Below are positions 33,601-48,600 of a stretch of 64,000 nucleotides of DNA, piece by piece. How positions within the stretch are numbered: the stretch's first letter is position 1; each line of letters opens with the position of its first letter. The stretch is from Spirodela intermedia. Taxonomy: Eukaryota > Streptophyta > Magnoliopsida > Alismatales > Araceae. The position numbers and the translations under genes were made by a program. The stretch covers positions 2,574,501 to 2,638,500 of the forward strand of contig LR746275.1 in the NCBI GenBank assembly GCA_902729315.2, written 5' to 3'. Under the pieces are notes generated by a model. That model was not told the origin of the DNA. It was given only the letters and a program-made list of their open reading frames with translations, and made no database searches.

Positions 33601-36600
33601 AAACACATTCCTACAGAAGAGAGGAAAACAGCAAACTTATTGGCTATTAATCTTCACAATAAAAACCTGATGAGATTTATTGAAGCCAAATAATTAGACT
33701 TCACAATACGATACAGAGATATGGACCATAGTTTTAATCATCATGAAAATAGGCTATACATAAATCGCTCTATGGCTGCTGAAAGTTTTAGTTATGCCAG
33801 GGGAAGCTGCTTGATGCAATTGCCAGATTTACGAGTAGAATGTAACTGATGAAAATAATTACATTAAATCAGTTGAAAAACAGTCCACATAAATGGTAGA
33901 ATCACGAACCTTGCAACAAAAATAACAGGAAGGACCACAGCATGATAGCCACTCAGTACATCAGCTGCAATGTTTAAAAAGTTTTTCAATAGAATTGCAC
34001 AAGAAAACTGAGCATTTCTGTCACCCAAATGCAAGGTTGTTGTGTCATCTATAATTTTCTGAGTCTGAGAGGCTCCAGCATATTTTAATGTGACGGCACA
34101 TGCAGCTGCAAAGGCTCGTTTTGCTGCACCACTCTTTTCCTCCAAAACAGCATGAAACAGAGGCTTCAATAACATGGCTGTAAATGGTTTGATATCAGCA
34201 TTGACCTTTTGGATTAAGAGACTTATGAAATTGGCAACACCAACCCTGAAACATAATGAACCGAAGTAAGTTGGCAAAAATCAACACACATTTGCTGCAA
34301 CTTGTAAAAGGCCTAGGCTGTGCCAACAGATGCTGATTTTCCTGGATATTGAACTATGTTCAGAACATGTTCGCCAGATGAATTCAACCATACATTGTGA
34401 TTCTCAGTTTCGGAGTAAGCTAGTAACTGCGAAACAAGCTTGTCATATTTCTTTGACATGCCCATAAATACGACAGGAAATGAAAAAAATATAACTGAAG
34501 GGAATTTTGAATTTTTTTTCAAAACTGGAGCGAGTTTCGACGTATTTTATTACAAAATCACTCTCAAGGAGCACAAAAGGCACAAAAGATATTCGTTGAA
34601 TCTATGATATGAATCAATACTTCTTTTTCTGAAAAAAAATGAGAACAACTTCTGATGAGGAAGTTTCATGAATAGCATTGATGCATAGGCTGCAAGAAAG
34701 AACGTGAAATAAAGACCAAGGCTTCCAGGTTATCCCTCTACAGCATCTCGCCTATCCTTTTGGCACATCTGGAAGGGAGGGAGAGTGAGATACATGCTTC
34801 CCTGACCTTCTTATTAATTACAGGGTTAGATGGCTGCGATTGACCCGGCTTCAACATTTCTCAATTCCAGGTTTCATACCAGACAATATGACAGTGATAT
34901 ATATACACAGGATATAATACCTTGTTATTCTTGCTGGTACTCTGGTATTCAGCACATGGAGATGTAGGGTAAAAACAAAATTCATTGGTCAGTAAGTAGA
35001 ATTTAGTTAAGATATTCTTTTGAAAATATAATTCCTTTTACCCTCATTTGAGAGCGTATAGCTTTTAAATTTGGGGCGTTCAAATGAAAGAAAATGACTT
35101 TTTACTTATTATTTATGTTACACAGAACAAGTCTTCTATATTAGGCTTTACTTCTATTTTTCTTTCTGTCCTATTATTAGATATATTTTCCCTTTTTCGT
35201 GTTCCCATTATTAGACCTTTCTGTAATGCCGGAAAGGTTTATTAGACGCCAATATAAATACTGGCGAACTGCCCTGAGAAGGGCTAAGTCAGGTTTTCCT
35301 TTTCCTGCTTCTGCTGTATCTCATGACATGGTATCAGAGCTTTCTCTCTGGTCCTACGTGAACACCGCCGACCGAAGATCAACCAACCTTGGTGGTGACG
35401 ACGACTCTACGCTGTAGGCAGTGTCACATGGTGATCTTCTTCCTGTCTGCAGTACCTGAAATCGTGAGGTTTCTTGGTTGTAAGCACATCGATGGATTCC
35501 TTGGAGAGTCACTACACCATCGTCTTTTCTTGATGGTGGCAGATGTCTATCAATACACCATCATCGTTTCTTGATGGTGGCAGACGTCTGTGAATACACC
35601 ATCATCGTTTCTTGATGGTGGCAGACGTCTGCGAATACACCATCGTCATTTCGTGATAGTGGCAGACATGCAAATACACCATTGTCGTTTCTTGATGGTG
35701 GCAGATGTCTGCGAATACACCATCGTCATTTCGTGATAGTGGCGGACATATGCAAATACACCATTGTCGTTTCTTGATGGTGACTGTCATCCTCAGTTTC
35801 TTGAACAGAAACTGTTAGTCATAGCACATCATCTATGTTTGAGATATTTTTTTTTGCTATTTGAACACAACTGTAGAGCATTGAGATAAAGGTCAGTGAA
35901 TCTTCCTCCTCTGGCTCAGGACATTCATTTGAAGTAATTAAAGTATGTTCAAACCTACCTAAAATTGCTGAGAGATTTTGATATGACAGAATCAATTTGT
36001 TCCAATGGACATCGTATGTGGAACTTATTCTATGTGAGAGGAATTTGGATCGTCACCTGACACAATCCTTGCTAAGTATTGATAACTCAAGATATTCTTG
36101 GTGGAAAGAAGAAGAAGCACTGATTCAATATTGGATGTTGGACAATATTTCATCAAAGATGAGTGATAGATTCTTTTTTCTAATTTTGTGAAGGAATTAT
36201 GGGACAAGGTTCGTCGTGTTCACTCTACTAAACATGATGAATCCCAAATGTATAGATTGGTACAGAAATCTCTGACTTTAGTACATAGAACATTGACTGT
36301 TCTAGAATATGCTTGTGAATTGGAATCCATATGAAGAGAAATCAATCACTACAGACTAATTAAGAACCCTGATACTGAAGAACGAAATTATATCATGAAA
36401 GACAAGCTGTATAAGTTTCTGATGAGGCAAAATCTAAAATATGAAATCAGATCCTTGCTCGGGAAGTAGTACCAAATATTGAAGAGGCAATTGCATTAAC
36501 CAAACAAGAAGAAAATATTAAAAAATTGAGAAATAATTTAAAGACAGAAAATGCTGCATTCAGCGCTCTCAAGGGTAAAGATACCTCTAGATTTAAAAAG

Positions 36601-39600
36601 GGGGATGGCAAAGTATCATTTATCATTTAAAAATGGTAAGGAAGATCCATGACAAACCACCGAATTATGGTAAGTTTCATTTGGTTAATGCTCAAAATGA
36701 AGATGGTGTTGAGCCCATGATACAAGGAGGAGCTAGTCAAGACGGATTTACTTCCTCTCAGCATTTGGAGATTGAAAAACTCAGAGAAGAAATTAGACAA
36801 TTGAGGAACATGATCAGCTCCACTTCCCTTGCACATACTAGTAAGCATTTTCCTAAACGTTTCCATTATGTTTAAATACATCATCATTGGCATCACCTTC
36901 ACCCCAAAAAGTGTCCTAGATCATTGATTTGGAGCTACTGATCATATGAGACTATATGCATCACTATTTACGACATATGAGGTATGTACTAATAATCGGA
37001 AGGTTATTATTGCAAGTGGGGATTTATTACCTATAACTAGCATTGGATCACTTCATCTTGAGAAATTGGGGTCATTAAGATATGTTCTTTATGTTCTAAG
37101 ATTAGGTAAAGACTTGCATTGTTTGATATTATTTGACGACGATTGATGTTTTTTCTATGACAAGACCTCAGGTAAGAGGATTGGGCATGTTAGAGCACGG
37201 GATGGACACTACTACATAGGGCGTATGGACAAGACATTGTTGACAAATTCTAGTCCAAACATTTCCACTTTTGCTTCTACTTCCCCCTTGAACAAATTGT
37301 TGTTGTTACATTGTCATTTAAGACATTCGTCTATAAAAGTACTTCAATACTTGTTTCCAAAACTATGTCGTGCAATTAGTGAATCTACTTTCATATGTGA
37401 ACCATGTCAAATGGTTAAACAACGACGAATTTCATTTCCCTCTGCTGAAAATAAAAGTGAATCTTTTTTTTACATAATACATTCTGATATATGGGGTCCT
37501 TCATTTGGTTGTGTTAGGGACTTCAGATGGTTTAGTATCTTTGTAGATGACTATACTAGATTCACATGGATTTACCTAATGAAAACAAAATCAGAAGCCA
37601 GTAGTGTCTCAGAGGTTTATGAAGTTAATTCAAAATCAGTTCAACATAACCCTTACGATTGGAGACAATGCTAAGGATTTCTTTAATTCTATTGTCTCCA
37701 ATTTCTTTGCTGAGGAGGTCATTGTTCATGAAACTTCTTGTCCTTATACACCCCAACAAAATGGGGTAGCGGAAAAAAAGATTGGGCAACTATTGGCAAT
37801 AATAAAGGCTGTCATGTTTAAAGCTCAAGTGCCGAAGTACTTATGAAATAAGACAGTACTAAAGACCACTCATCTTGTTAATTGTCTCCCATCAAAAGCA
37901 TTATTATTTAAGACCCCCAAAGCCTTATTGCAGGGTCACTTTCCCACTGTACAATATGGACCAGATTTACCTCTTTGAGTATTTGAGAGTGTTGCATACA
38001 TCCACCAATCTCAGAATGGACTGTCTAAATTTGCCCCTAGAGCTATAAAGGTAGTCTTTGGGGGACTATTCTAATACACAAAAAGGGTACAAATTTTATG
38101 ACCCAAGATCTGGAAAATTTATTGTGACAATTTATGTCACATTTGATGAAAGTAGCATGTATTTCCAATAGACAACAAAAGTATCTAATTGTGATATTCT
38201 TGTGCCAGAAAAACAAGATTTACATGTTGAGATTCTCAAGGAGATTGAAGCTCCTGAAACAATACCAGCACCTCCACCTCCACCAAATCGATTTGGTTGA
38301 AATTATTATCAAAGAAAGCCAAAGACAATTAAATGGACCAATGAACAGGATCAACATGATGCACCAGATGCCCATGAATAGGATCTGTATGACGCAGCAG
38401 ATGCCCATGAATAGGATCTGCCTGACATGATAGATGCCCATGAACAAGATCTGCCTAACACAGCAGATGCCCATGAACAAGGTCTGCCTGATGTAGTAGA
38501 TGTCCATGATTCTATTATTGAATGTAACAATTCACTGATTGATCAACAGAACCTTCTTATTACTGAGGGAGATGAAATATGTCCTATTGCTCTTCACAAA
38601 GGAACTAGAGAATGTACAAAGAAAAAGGTATATCCATCTTGTAATTATGTATCAGATCATTGCCTATCTCCACAATACAGGTCATTTCTGTCAACTATTG
38701 ATAAACATGATACTCCTCAAAACACTGATAAAGCTTTAAGAAGCCCCCCTATGGAAAAAAGCAATGGATGAGGAGATGCTAGCTCTACAGAAGAATCAAA
38801 CATGAGAACTCGTGTTGCTTCTTAAGGGAAGAAAACAATAGGTTGTATATGGGTATATACCATTAAGTATAAATCTGATGGAATTGTTGAATGTTGTAAA
38901 GCTCAGCTGGTGGAAAAAGGCTTCACTCAAGGTTATGATATTGATTATGTGGAGACCTTTGCTCCAGTTGTGAAGATGGGAACAATTCGGATATTAATAT
39001 CCTTGGCTGTGCATTATAGATAGTCCTTATTACAATTTGATGTGAAAAATGCATTCTTGCATGAAGAAATTTTAGAAGAAATATATATAGATCATCCACT
39101 AAGATACAAAGACTCAAATGATACTTTAAAAGTATGTAGACTTAAGAAGTCATTATATGGCTTAATACACTCACCAAGAGTTTAGTTTGGCCACTTAACC
39201 AAAACAATGAAAGCTTTGGGGTTCAAGCAAGCCAATAGAGATCATACCTTATGTTTTAAATGATCAAATTCAGGAAAAATGGTGATCTTACTAGTATATG
39301 TCAATGACATGATTGTCACTGGAGATGATATGTAAGAAATCATTTATCTTCAAAAATAATTGACAATTGTTTCTTATATCAAAGTGTTGGGACAACTAAA
39401 ATACTTCTTGAGAATTGAGGTAGCCTATTATTGTGGAAATTTATTCCTATCTCAAAGAAAGTATATTATAGATTTACTCAAATATATGAGCATGAGTAAC
39501 TGTAAACCAGCGTGTACACCAATTGAAGCGAAGCATTGTATTGGGGCCTCAAAGGAGAGTGATCAAGTAAAGTGGTCTTATCAACACCTAGTGGAAAAAT

Positions 39601-42600
39601 TAATTTATCTATCTCATACTAGACCAGATATTGATACTCAGTTGGAGTGCTAAGCCAATATATGCATGACCCTATGGAGGTGCATCATCAAACTGCTCAA
39701 CAAGTCTTAGCCTATCTTAAAGGAACAATTAGTATGAGAATTTTTTTTCAAAGGAGAGATTCTCTTAAATTAGGCATCTATACTGATGCTGATTATGCTG
39801 GTTCAATTGATGATAGGTGCTCTACTACTGAGTATTGTTATCTCATTGAAGGAAATTTGGTCACTTGACGAGCCAAAAATAGAGAGTTGTAGCTCAATCA
39901 AGTGCTGAAGTGGAATTTAGGGTTATGGCCCTTCGAATTTGTGAAGGCATTTGGATAAAGAGTATACTAAATGACTTACAAATACCCATGGAAGGTTCAA
40001 TTACCTTGTTCTGTGACAGTCAGTCTACAATAAGTATAGAACATGATCCTGTTAAGTATAACAAGATCAAACACATTGAAGTAGACAAATATTTTATTAA
40101 AGAGAAACTTGAATCATGGATGTTTTGCATAGAGAAAGTATGTCTCATCTACAAATCAGTTGGCTGGTATATTAACTAAGGGCATTTCTACAACAGAGTT
40201 CTGCAAACAAAGGAGCAAGCTGGACATGAACGATATCCACGCACTAACTTGAGGGGGAGTGTTATGCAGAAGAAGTCTTCTATATTAGGCTTTACTTCTA
40301 TTTTTATTTTTGTCCTATTATTAGATGTATTTTCCCTTTTTCGTGTTCCCATTATTAGACCTTTCCGTAATACCGAAAAAGTTTATTAGACGCCAATATA
40401 AATACTGGCGAACTGCCCTGAGAAAGACTAAGTCAGTTTTTCCTTCTCCTGCTTTTGCTGTATCTCGTGACAATTTACATCCCTCCTTCATTTTCCCTTC
40501 TATCCTACATTCAATAAATATTGCAGGTTACTATAAATGAAGGAGTAATAAAGAAAGGAGAACTCTGATATCCTGGAATTTTGTAAAGAAGAAATAATCT
40601 TAAACTTTGTGATGTTGAAAGCTAATATTGCAAAAAGACCTAAATGAAATGATGGATTAATGATAACAGTGCAACTTACAACAGAAATGTATGACATGAA
40701 TAGCATTGTAGCATTGTCTTGAAGAATTCATGTCAAACATTAGCATAACGTATTACCTTGTATTGAGGCCAACTCCAGAGCGAATCAATTGAGCAATGCG
40801 GGGAACCAAAAGTTCTAGTGATTTAGTGTCAACAGCTTTTAGGCACAGGTCAAGAGTTTCCCACATGGGGGATTCCTTTGCAACAGAGATTCTTAACGTT
40901 TCAAGCTTCTCTGTCTGGATGCCCACATTTGCCGCATGGAACTGATATATTGACAAGCAAAAATAGTTGGTATTAGTTACAGAAGGAATTATAACTCACC
41001 ATCTACTGATCTTATCTATTTGAAATAAGAGGTAGCTTAAATGTCCTAAAATCAGAGGTATTTGAAGTCAGGATATGAGTTTCTTATGAAAACTGAAATT
41101 TTCATCACCGAAAAGTAGCTATAAAGGGAAAAAGGCCATTGGTCCAAACCTCTACATAATTGAGCCTTTGGTCTTCAAGGCTAGACAAACTCTCCAGCAT
41201 GCAACACACGAGCTCAGGCAGATGTGGCCTAAGTGCAACACCAGCACCCTGCATTTGTAAGTTCACAGCACCTTGGATTTATAAGATGCTAACACCTTTC
41301 TACAATAACGAGAAAAATAGGTCGCATTGACTGTAATGTAAAACTCAAAGGCCGTAAGATTAGAAAATTTCTGGACATAGTTTAGTCTAAGAGTCTTAAA
41401 GTGCATTCAAATTGAAAAATCTTCATGGTTCAAGGCACAAAACCTTATGAAGGGTTTTGAACACAAATGCCACCTCGATCATGTTTGCATGTTGCCTCAC
41501 ATAAGGACAAGCCCATTAATACACAGCGTTTTGTCTAGTCTTGGATGTTTGAGGGACAATAACATTTTGTTCCTTCTGAGTTCTTAATTATTTCACACTA
41601 TCTAACAAAGATGTAGTTGAATTGTATACTAACCTTTGAGAGTTTCATGACAATCGCCACTGATGCTTTTTGAATGGACGAAACTTTGCTCACGATCCCA
41701 TCAACTAATAAAAAGGGCAACACAATATCTATTGTTCTGCTGGTATCTGAGGCTGCTGTTAGGGACGTGTCACATAAACGTATTGTCAGAGAACTGATAG
41801 AACGACACAAACTATCGCCAGCATTTCGGACTGTTTCTTTTATGTCATCCATTGCACGGAATGCAGCTATCCATATTTTTTTCAAATGTCCAGATACCTG
41901 CATCAAAAAGATATTGAGTGAACGTTCCATCACCAGTCACACTAGCCCAATGGGCATGTCTTCAACAATGAAAAATATTTACAATTCATTCTGAGGGCAT
42001 AAAACATTATATATATAAATTTTTTACTCAGAATTAGCATCGCAAGAAAAAACATCACCTGATCAAATTTTCGGCCTTGAATGATATCTGCTAAGGCAAG
42101 ACATGAAGCTTCACGAGATCGCCATAGTCTCGATCCAGATTGCACCAATAAATCCTCAACGATGGGGTCAAAGTATTCATCAATAGTTTTCTTTGGTTCA
42201 GCCACAATTGATCTCCAGATGTGTCCCATAGCATCCTAAGAGTTTAACCAATGTTAGGTGTAATAAAGCTCACTATAGTAATCCAAATAGCGAAGAGAAA
42301 TTTAATCATGAAGCCAGTGGAGATAATTATGGTGAGCAAAGAAATTAAACTCAATGAAACACTCAAATATGCATTCTTCGCACAACTAATAACAAGATAA
42401 GTGAAAAATCTAGTAATGTACACGAAAAAGCAAGTCACTAAAAAAAGGGGTAGAGCTTAACCTGGACATTTTTGTCAGGGTCATACTGGTAGCGTACAAG
42501 CCTGGGAATCAAGGAACGTAAGTGTGGTTGAAGAACATCACCAGCTTGCTTCGCTATCTTGGAAAATCCAAAGGCAGCACCTCTTCTAGAGTTCAATGAA

Positions 42601-45600
42601 GACTGATAGTTAGCAAGATCCATAAATTTATAGATTAGGTCTGGCTGCCCCATCTCATTGGCTAAGCTGCAAAGTTCTTTGTATGTGCTAAGTTTTCCAC
42701 CACTAGGACCTTCACCAATAGTTCCTTCTTGGAAAACTTCAGAGTCCTCCATGAGCTGCATTTCACACATGAAATCAATGAGATCATTTACACGAACACT
42801 GAGTACAGACAAGATTCATTCAGACCTTCACAGCTCTTTTTCGTTTTCCTGAACCAGTCAATGTGTTCACTAAAGCATTTATTAGGTCCTTCTTCATTAT
42901 TGGATCACCAAGTTCATATACAATGCTCATGCCTTGTGATGCCAATTCTTGTGTAAGCTCGTTCTGTTCCCCAAGAAGATGAGAGAATGCTTCCTGCAGA
43001 GATAACAAATATTACAAGGCCGATCAACCAACGCTATTATATCTATTTAAAATGAAATCACGTATCACTGCACAAAGATATTATCAACATTCCTGCTTAA
43101 CATGTGACAATCATAGTGCTCTTTGGATCGTCAAATATTCTTTTCTATGAGTGTACACATACATAATATAAATTGTCATTTCGTTTACCAACAGTAACCT
43201 TTGGCGCTCATTTCATTCCTCATGTTTCTGCCACTATGCATCTTGTTACCTAACTCACCCAGTTTTAGAGGACTCTATGCTTCAGGAATCTCGTTGATGA
43301 ACTCTCTTCATATGTTCCCTCATCAGTTTGAGTGGGAGTGCTAAAATGATATTATATTTCCTTTTGTGATCTCTAACCATTTTCTCTGTATAGCGTTACT
43401 ACAGGATAGTTTCTACAGTTCTCCTCATTATCTTTATTCGCAACAGTTGAGTTACATACTCAAAAGAATGTGAAGGACCTAAGACAATATTAACGCAAGG
43501 ATGGGGTTCCCCATGAGTGATTGTTCAGTACAATGGTTCAGATTGACACATAGGATTACTCTGCATACCAAAATATGCTTATCGTAGAATGTTTCAAATA
43601 CAACATCCCATAGGAATCCTGAATGCCAACAGATGACTGAAAAACTATGCTCACAAACATTGGGACGAGTGAGATGCATCTTTCCTCTCGAAAACGAAAA
43701 AAGGAAGCAACATCAACATATGCAGCCCAATTATAGACAAAACTGTAGTTCTGAAAAGCACCTTGCTCCTAAAACAATGACACATCCTTTGAGGATCGAA
43801 AGAAGGATGCAACCAAGGATCAGTGCTTAAGAGAAATGTTGTGAGTAGCATGGTAAACGTAAGATTAAGGTAATTGTTCTCACGGTTACTGAAAGGACCA
43901 ATACTCATTTGTTGTTGGATTTAACAATAATTTGATGACAAAAACTGGTGCCCGAAATTATCATTCCACAGTAACATAACAAATTATCGCCGTGATTCAG
44001 AATAATGTTAGATCAATAAGAGATCATTTTATACTTCTGGACTCCCTCATCTCGCAATCAAAGATAATCTAAAACGTAAATCACTAAAATTTCAAAAAAT
44101 TCTTCAGTCTGGTCAGAGTAATCATAAAGAATGCCCCATAAATCAACTGCTTTCAGATACAACTGTTATTATGCATCTAAAAGCATATTTGTCAACTTAC
44201 TTCAGCTCAGAACCAATAGAATTAAAATAATTTAGGACCTTGCAAAAACTCTATATGATGTGAAAAGTAACCTTCCATATTTCAACTATTTCCTGGTACG
44301 AGTTCAGGAAAAATGACAAACCTGAATTTCAGGAAGAAGCTTCTGGATTTTCGGATGGTGCCCACAATACATAGTAAGTGACAGAAGCCAAACAGTTCCT
44401 GCACAGCGTTCTTCCTTTCTACTGCTATAGAGAAGGACATCAAAAAGTTTCTTGATAATCTCTTCTTGAAGCATGTTGCGTGAATCACCACCACTATCAC
44501 TCTCAAGATGGTGGGAACTAGATGCCGAAAGGGGCACTTCACTGATAAGATAGTTTGAAGTCTGAGAAAGAGAGCCGTAATTTGATTTGAGTATCTTATC
44601 AGCTGTCACAGGCACCCCACCCCACATAAATGAAAGCGCTTCACCAGCAGCAAATAGTAGATCTTCAACCTGAGGTCATAAATTTTTTCAAATTTACACT
44701 TTTCAGCGAGAAAAAGAAAAAGATGATACATTTCACTAACCAGAAACAACATGGTACTTCGCATCTTGTTACAGATCAGGACTCCACCATTTATTAATCA
44801 ACGCATCATTTATTAATCTTAAATAAAAGACTTGGCTCACCTTTGTCCTGCAAAGGGTGAAGATCAAATCAAGACCCATTTTCAGATTTGAAAATGTTCT
44901 TTCCTTTGTAGAAATATGCCCAAGAGAGATGATAATTTTTTGAATTGATTTAACATCATTTCCAGTAAGTAGCTTGTTCAGCTTTTCAAACAGAATTGCC
45001 AGAACTCCTGTATTCAGCATTATAATTATTTAGAACATATTTTGCCAAAGCAAAAGAAGGTTTACAATTAGTGGCACGAATCATCTACTTCCCATAAACA
45101 ACAAGAAAAATATACCTTCAGTAGAATTACGAGTAACTGAAGAGAGTGAACAACGTAAACCAATGTGACCAAGTGCTTCCATTGCGGTGCAAGCCAATAT
45201 TAGATCCTCTGACTCTACAATGTCTAGCAAACAGTCAACAGTACTCTGAAGCAATGTCTCTGACCTCTGAAAGGGTAAAGGTCGAATTGACGTTTGAGTA
45301 AAAAAATGCGCATAAATTGCTGATAGCATGTGATGATAAAAGTTAGTACGAAATACCAGTCCGTCTTGGGGAAAGAGGCGAAAATATAGTATTTTCTTTT
45401 ACAAGTAAAAATTATCTTGTATGTACCGTTAAATCAAGATATTAATCTTGATTTAACATCATAATAGAAATAAAATATAATAACCATTATAGATATATCA
45501 AGACAAGAATTAGAAGAATCACTTTCATGCAAAATACAGGACAACCAATTTCCAGTTACACAATATCCAGAAACAAAAGAGGCCCACAAAGGGATCATCA

Positions 45601-48600
45601 TAGATGGATACTATCTTTAAATAAAAATAACAATGCAAGATAAAAACAAAGAGAAATCAAACCCATTGAGGTCTTGCTACCTTCAAGAACCTAATTTCCT
45701 AAGAGGTCTAAATACCGGAAAGGAATTCCCAATCTACAACCCTGCAATTGAGCGATGAATTCTACTGTTTCCTCTTGGTTATGGATTGCTAAAAAATTCT
45801 GACATGGCACAGATTATTTTCAGCCCTGTCATCACCTCAAGAAGTTTCAGGATTACAATTGTTTTTTAAAGAATACTTTTTCATCAATTCTTTTTGACAA
45901 ACAGAACCAGATGCGTGAACGAGAGCCAGACATACTTGACAAAAGCATGACACACAAAAATCATGCGAACAATTGTATAAGAAAATTACATAACATGGTC
46001 AACTGAGATGAAGACAGGATGACAGTTGTCAATCCCAAACTTATCACATCAATTTGCGAAATGAGCATTAAGTACTAGGCAATAACAAAAGGCATGCGAG
46101 GATGCTCTAAGAGAGATTGAATAATACGCATATAAAATATGGACAAGAAAAACAAAAAAGGAACGAAAACAAGAAAGAGCAGGCAAAAAATATCACTGGT
46201 TCTAATAAAAAGATGAACCACTTTTTGTATTTTTCCTCTATGATGTTCGTAATTCATCACAAGTGCCCAAGTCACAAAAGTCACTAGCTAACGTCTTCAA
46301 GATGCCTTCTAGCTACAACATAAGTACTATGAGAATAGTAAATCCAATATTTTCAGTTTCCAACGAATATCCAAGAAAAATATTCATCATATTCTTCCAT
46401 TGGCTCACATTTTAAGGAACAGCTCAAATTAAGTGATTAGACATGAGCTACACCACTCGTTGCCCATTGATTTTAGGTTGTTTTGTATTGTTTCAGAGAA
46501 GTTTTCTCTCTTGAGTGCAAGGATCTCGTAAGGTTAGTAATGTAATACTGATTAAACTCTGACATTGAAAGAATAAATTAATTATCTTTCTCTATCTCAA
46601 GTCAAATAGACTTACATTAATTTTTGCTCTGATATCAGAAGATCTTAACGATATGACAGCCCCTGCTTGATGTGTTATTAATGAAATTATTGGATTATAC
46701 TTTCTGCTGATTTCAAAATCAAGTATCGTGCTCCCAATACAGCATTTTTTGTAACATGATTGTCATGCATTATGAAGAGGAGCCCATTGAGTCTTTGATG
46801 CACGCCCCTCATGTTACTTTTTTTGACAAGTTCAGGTTTAGATTAGAAGTAGCTTTAAGTTCACAAGCAGAAATAATTGAGACATGCAGGTTTTACTTGA
46901 ATTTAGATCATTTCAGTAGTTGAACCCTATTCCTTCCAGATTTTCCTTGCATGAGCAGGTAAATATTGAAATGGCTAAAACTTGAGATATTCATTCAGGA
47001 GAATGCAACTAAATGGTAAACATAAGCAAATGCAATAAATAATTACACTGCACAAGACATTATCACGAGGAGAAAAGAAAAGCATCCATCATGGTCAAGG
47101 CAGAAATGGTGCATATTTTCCATTTCTAGGAGGAAAAAAAAAACTTACATCAGGTTTCTCATTCACACACTCTGCAATCACATACCCTAAAGCACATATT
47201 GCTCCTTGACGGTATTCATATCTAGGGAAAATTTCAAGCATTCATAAGATGTTAGACAGATAGGTAGATAGACAGAAAGATAGATGGAACTATAGCGAGA
47301 GCGAGAGAGAGAGAGAGAGAGAATAGAGAGAGAGAGAGAGTTTTCATAAACTGCATACAAACCTTACTGAACCACGAACGGATAATAAAAAATCACCAAC
47401 TAGATTAGACACCACATCAATTGGAACAATAGAACAAGTTATTCCCAACAATCGAGATGCAGATTCCCGTGTCTCATGGTCAACATGCCCCACTAATTGT
47501 TTTAACCATGAAATGCGCTCAGCATATCGTGATGCCACCAACTACAATAAATAATAAAACGTGTAAACCAACTCAAATTAAATAGAAGTTCTTGAAATAA
47601 AATACAACGAAAAAACCATGTTTCAAATGGAAAATTTGAGATAAGCTACCTGTGGGAAATGAGAACCAATTGTAACTAATGCCTTAGAAGCATTTGCATG
47701 CAACTCAACAGAACCCTCAAATGCCATGGCGTGCTCTAGTAGTAAACACAACGTCATCACTGGGGGTGGGAACTCATATGTCTTTCTAGAATCCTCTTGG
47801 CCAAAATCTGCCAAGAAACATTTCATTAAAAAACCAATCATTGCCATGTACGTCCTTGATGGAAAAATAAGTTTCTCTGCCCTCATTTCTTCAGACTCGA
47901 GCAATCTTGGCTGTTGTTTACATATATGGTCCAGCATATCCCTCAACGCTGGATAGTCACAACTAACCCTTTCCCCTTGGTCCTTGAGTGAAAGACCTTC
48001 CATTGCCATTTCCCTGGAAACGAAAAAAAGTGAGTAAATAGAAAATTGTGCATAATACGAAATCATCCAACATTCTTCGAATTTGATCAAGTGATGAAAG
48101 CTAGAAGCATAACGGCACTCTGTATTGGTTACTGAAATAAAGCACTGTTCCTATGAAGAAAAATCTTCGAGTGTAGAAAGCTTTAGTACAGAAATATACG
48201 AAAGGCAGTCAATGGACATGATACAGAAATATGCCTTTTTTTAAGGCAGACTAGCTTAGCTTCAAGGTGTGAATTTGATATGGAACTCAGCTCATGAAAA
48301 ATGGCTATACACGACTTTGATAATTCCCCAGGCAAAGATTATGGGCATTTTCATATTTCCGATTTAAAAGTAGAATTATTCAAAAGGGGACTTTTTTATC
48401 TTATACATAATTATACATGCTTCAAAATACCATAGTTATATGGCCCTCCATGGAGATGTGGAACATCGACAATTTAAAGCAATTTTTAGTATAGTTTTTA
48501 GTTTCCACAAAATTCAGTATACCTTTGAACCATTGAATTATGGACATCATTTGAAGGTCCTTCAAAATACTTCATCCTTGGTTTGAAGTCCCTAGGCTGA

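Larger units (their letters stand above)
35118..40472 (+). mobile_element. Ty1/Copia LTR retrotransposon (element 2), complete structure, decayed coding
   Basis: Both LTRs begin TGTTA and end GACA. The target duplication ATTTA is exact (35113-35117 and 40473-40477). Primer site TGGTATCAGAGC (35329-35340) directly follows the 5' LTR, and the polypurine tract GAGGGGGAG directly precedes the 3' LTR. Plus-strand order is Copia: leader with tandem repeats (35514-35782), gag (about 35950-36620), protease relic (GATDHM near 36933, one base lost before it), GAG-pre-integrase with HCHLRHSS and CEPCQ (37290-37430), integrase core (SDIWGP near 37486; PYTPQQNGVAE near 37745), reverse transcriptase (38850-39330) and RNase H (39770-40200). 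Stops and frameshifts occur in every domain. The RT active-site box reads YVNDM instead of YVDDM (near 39300). By eye the LTRs differ at about 16 of 211 sites. Confidence 0.95.

Noticed and set aside
34313-34522. Possible ECM29 exon (SKKYDKLVSQLLAY frame)
   Set aside because: The exon 40757-40941 ends in phase 2 and joins directly to 34245 in frame as TRVGVANFIS; adding this stretch breaks the phase.
35602-35790. Minus-strand frame over the 41-bp tandem array
   Set aside because: Repeat-derived frame without homology; the array belongs to the plus-strand Copia leader.
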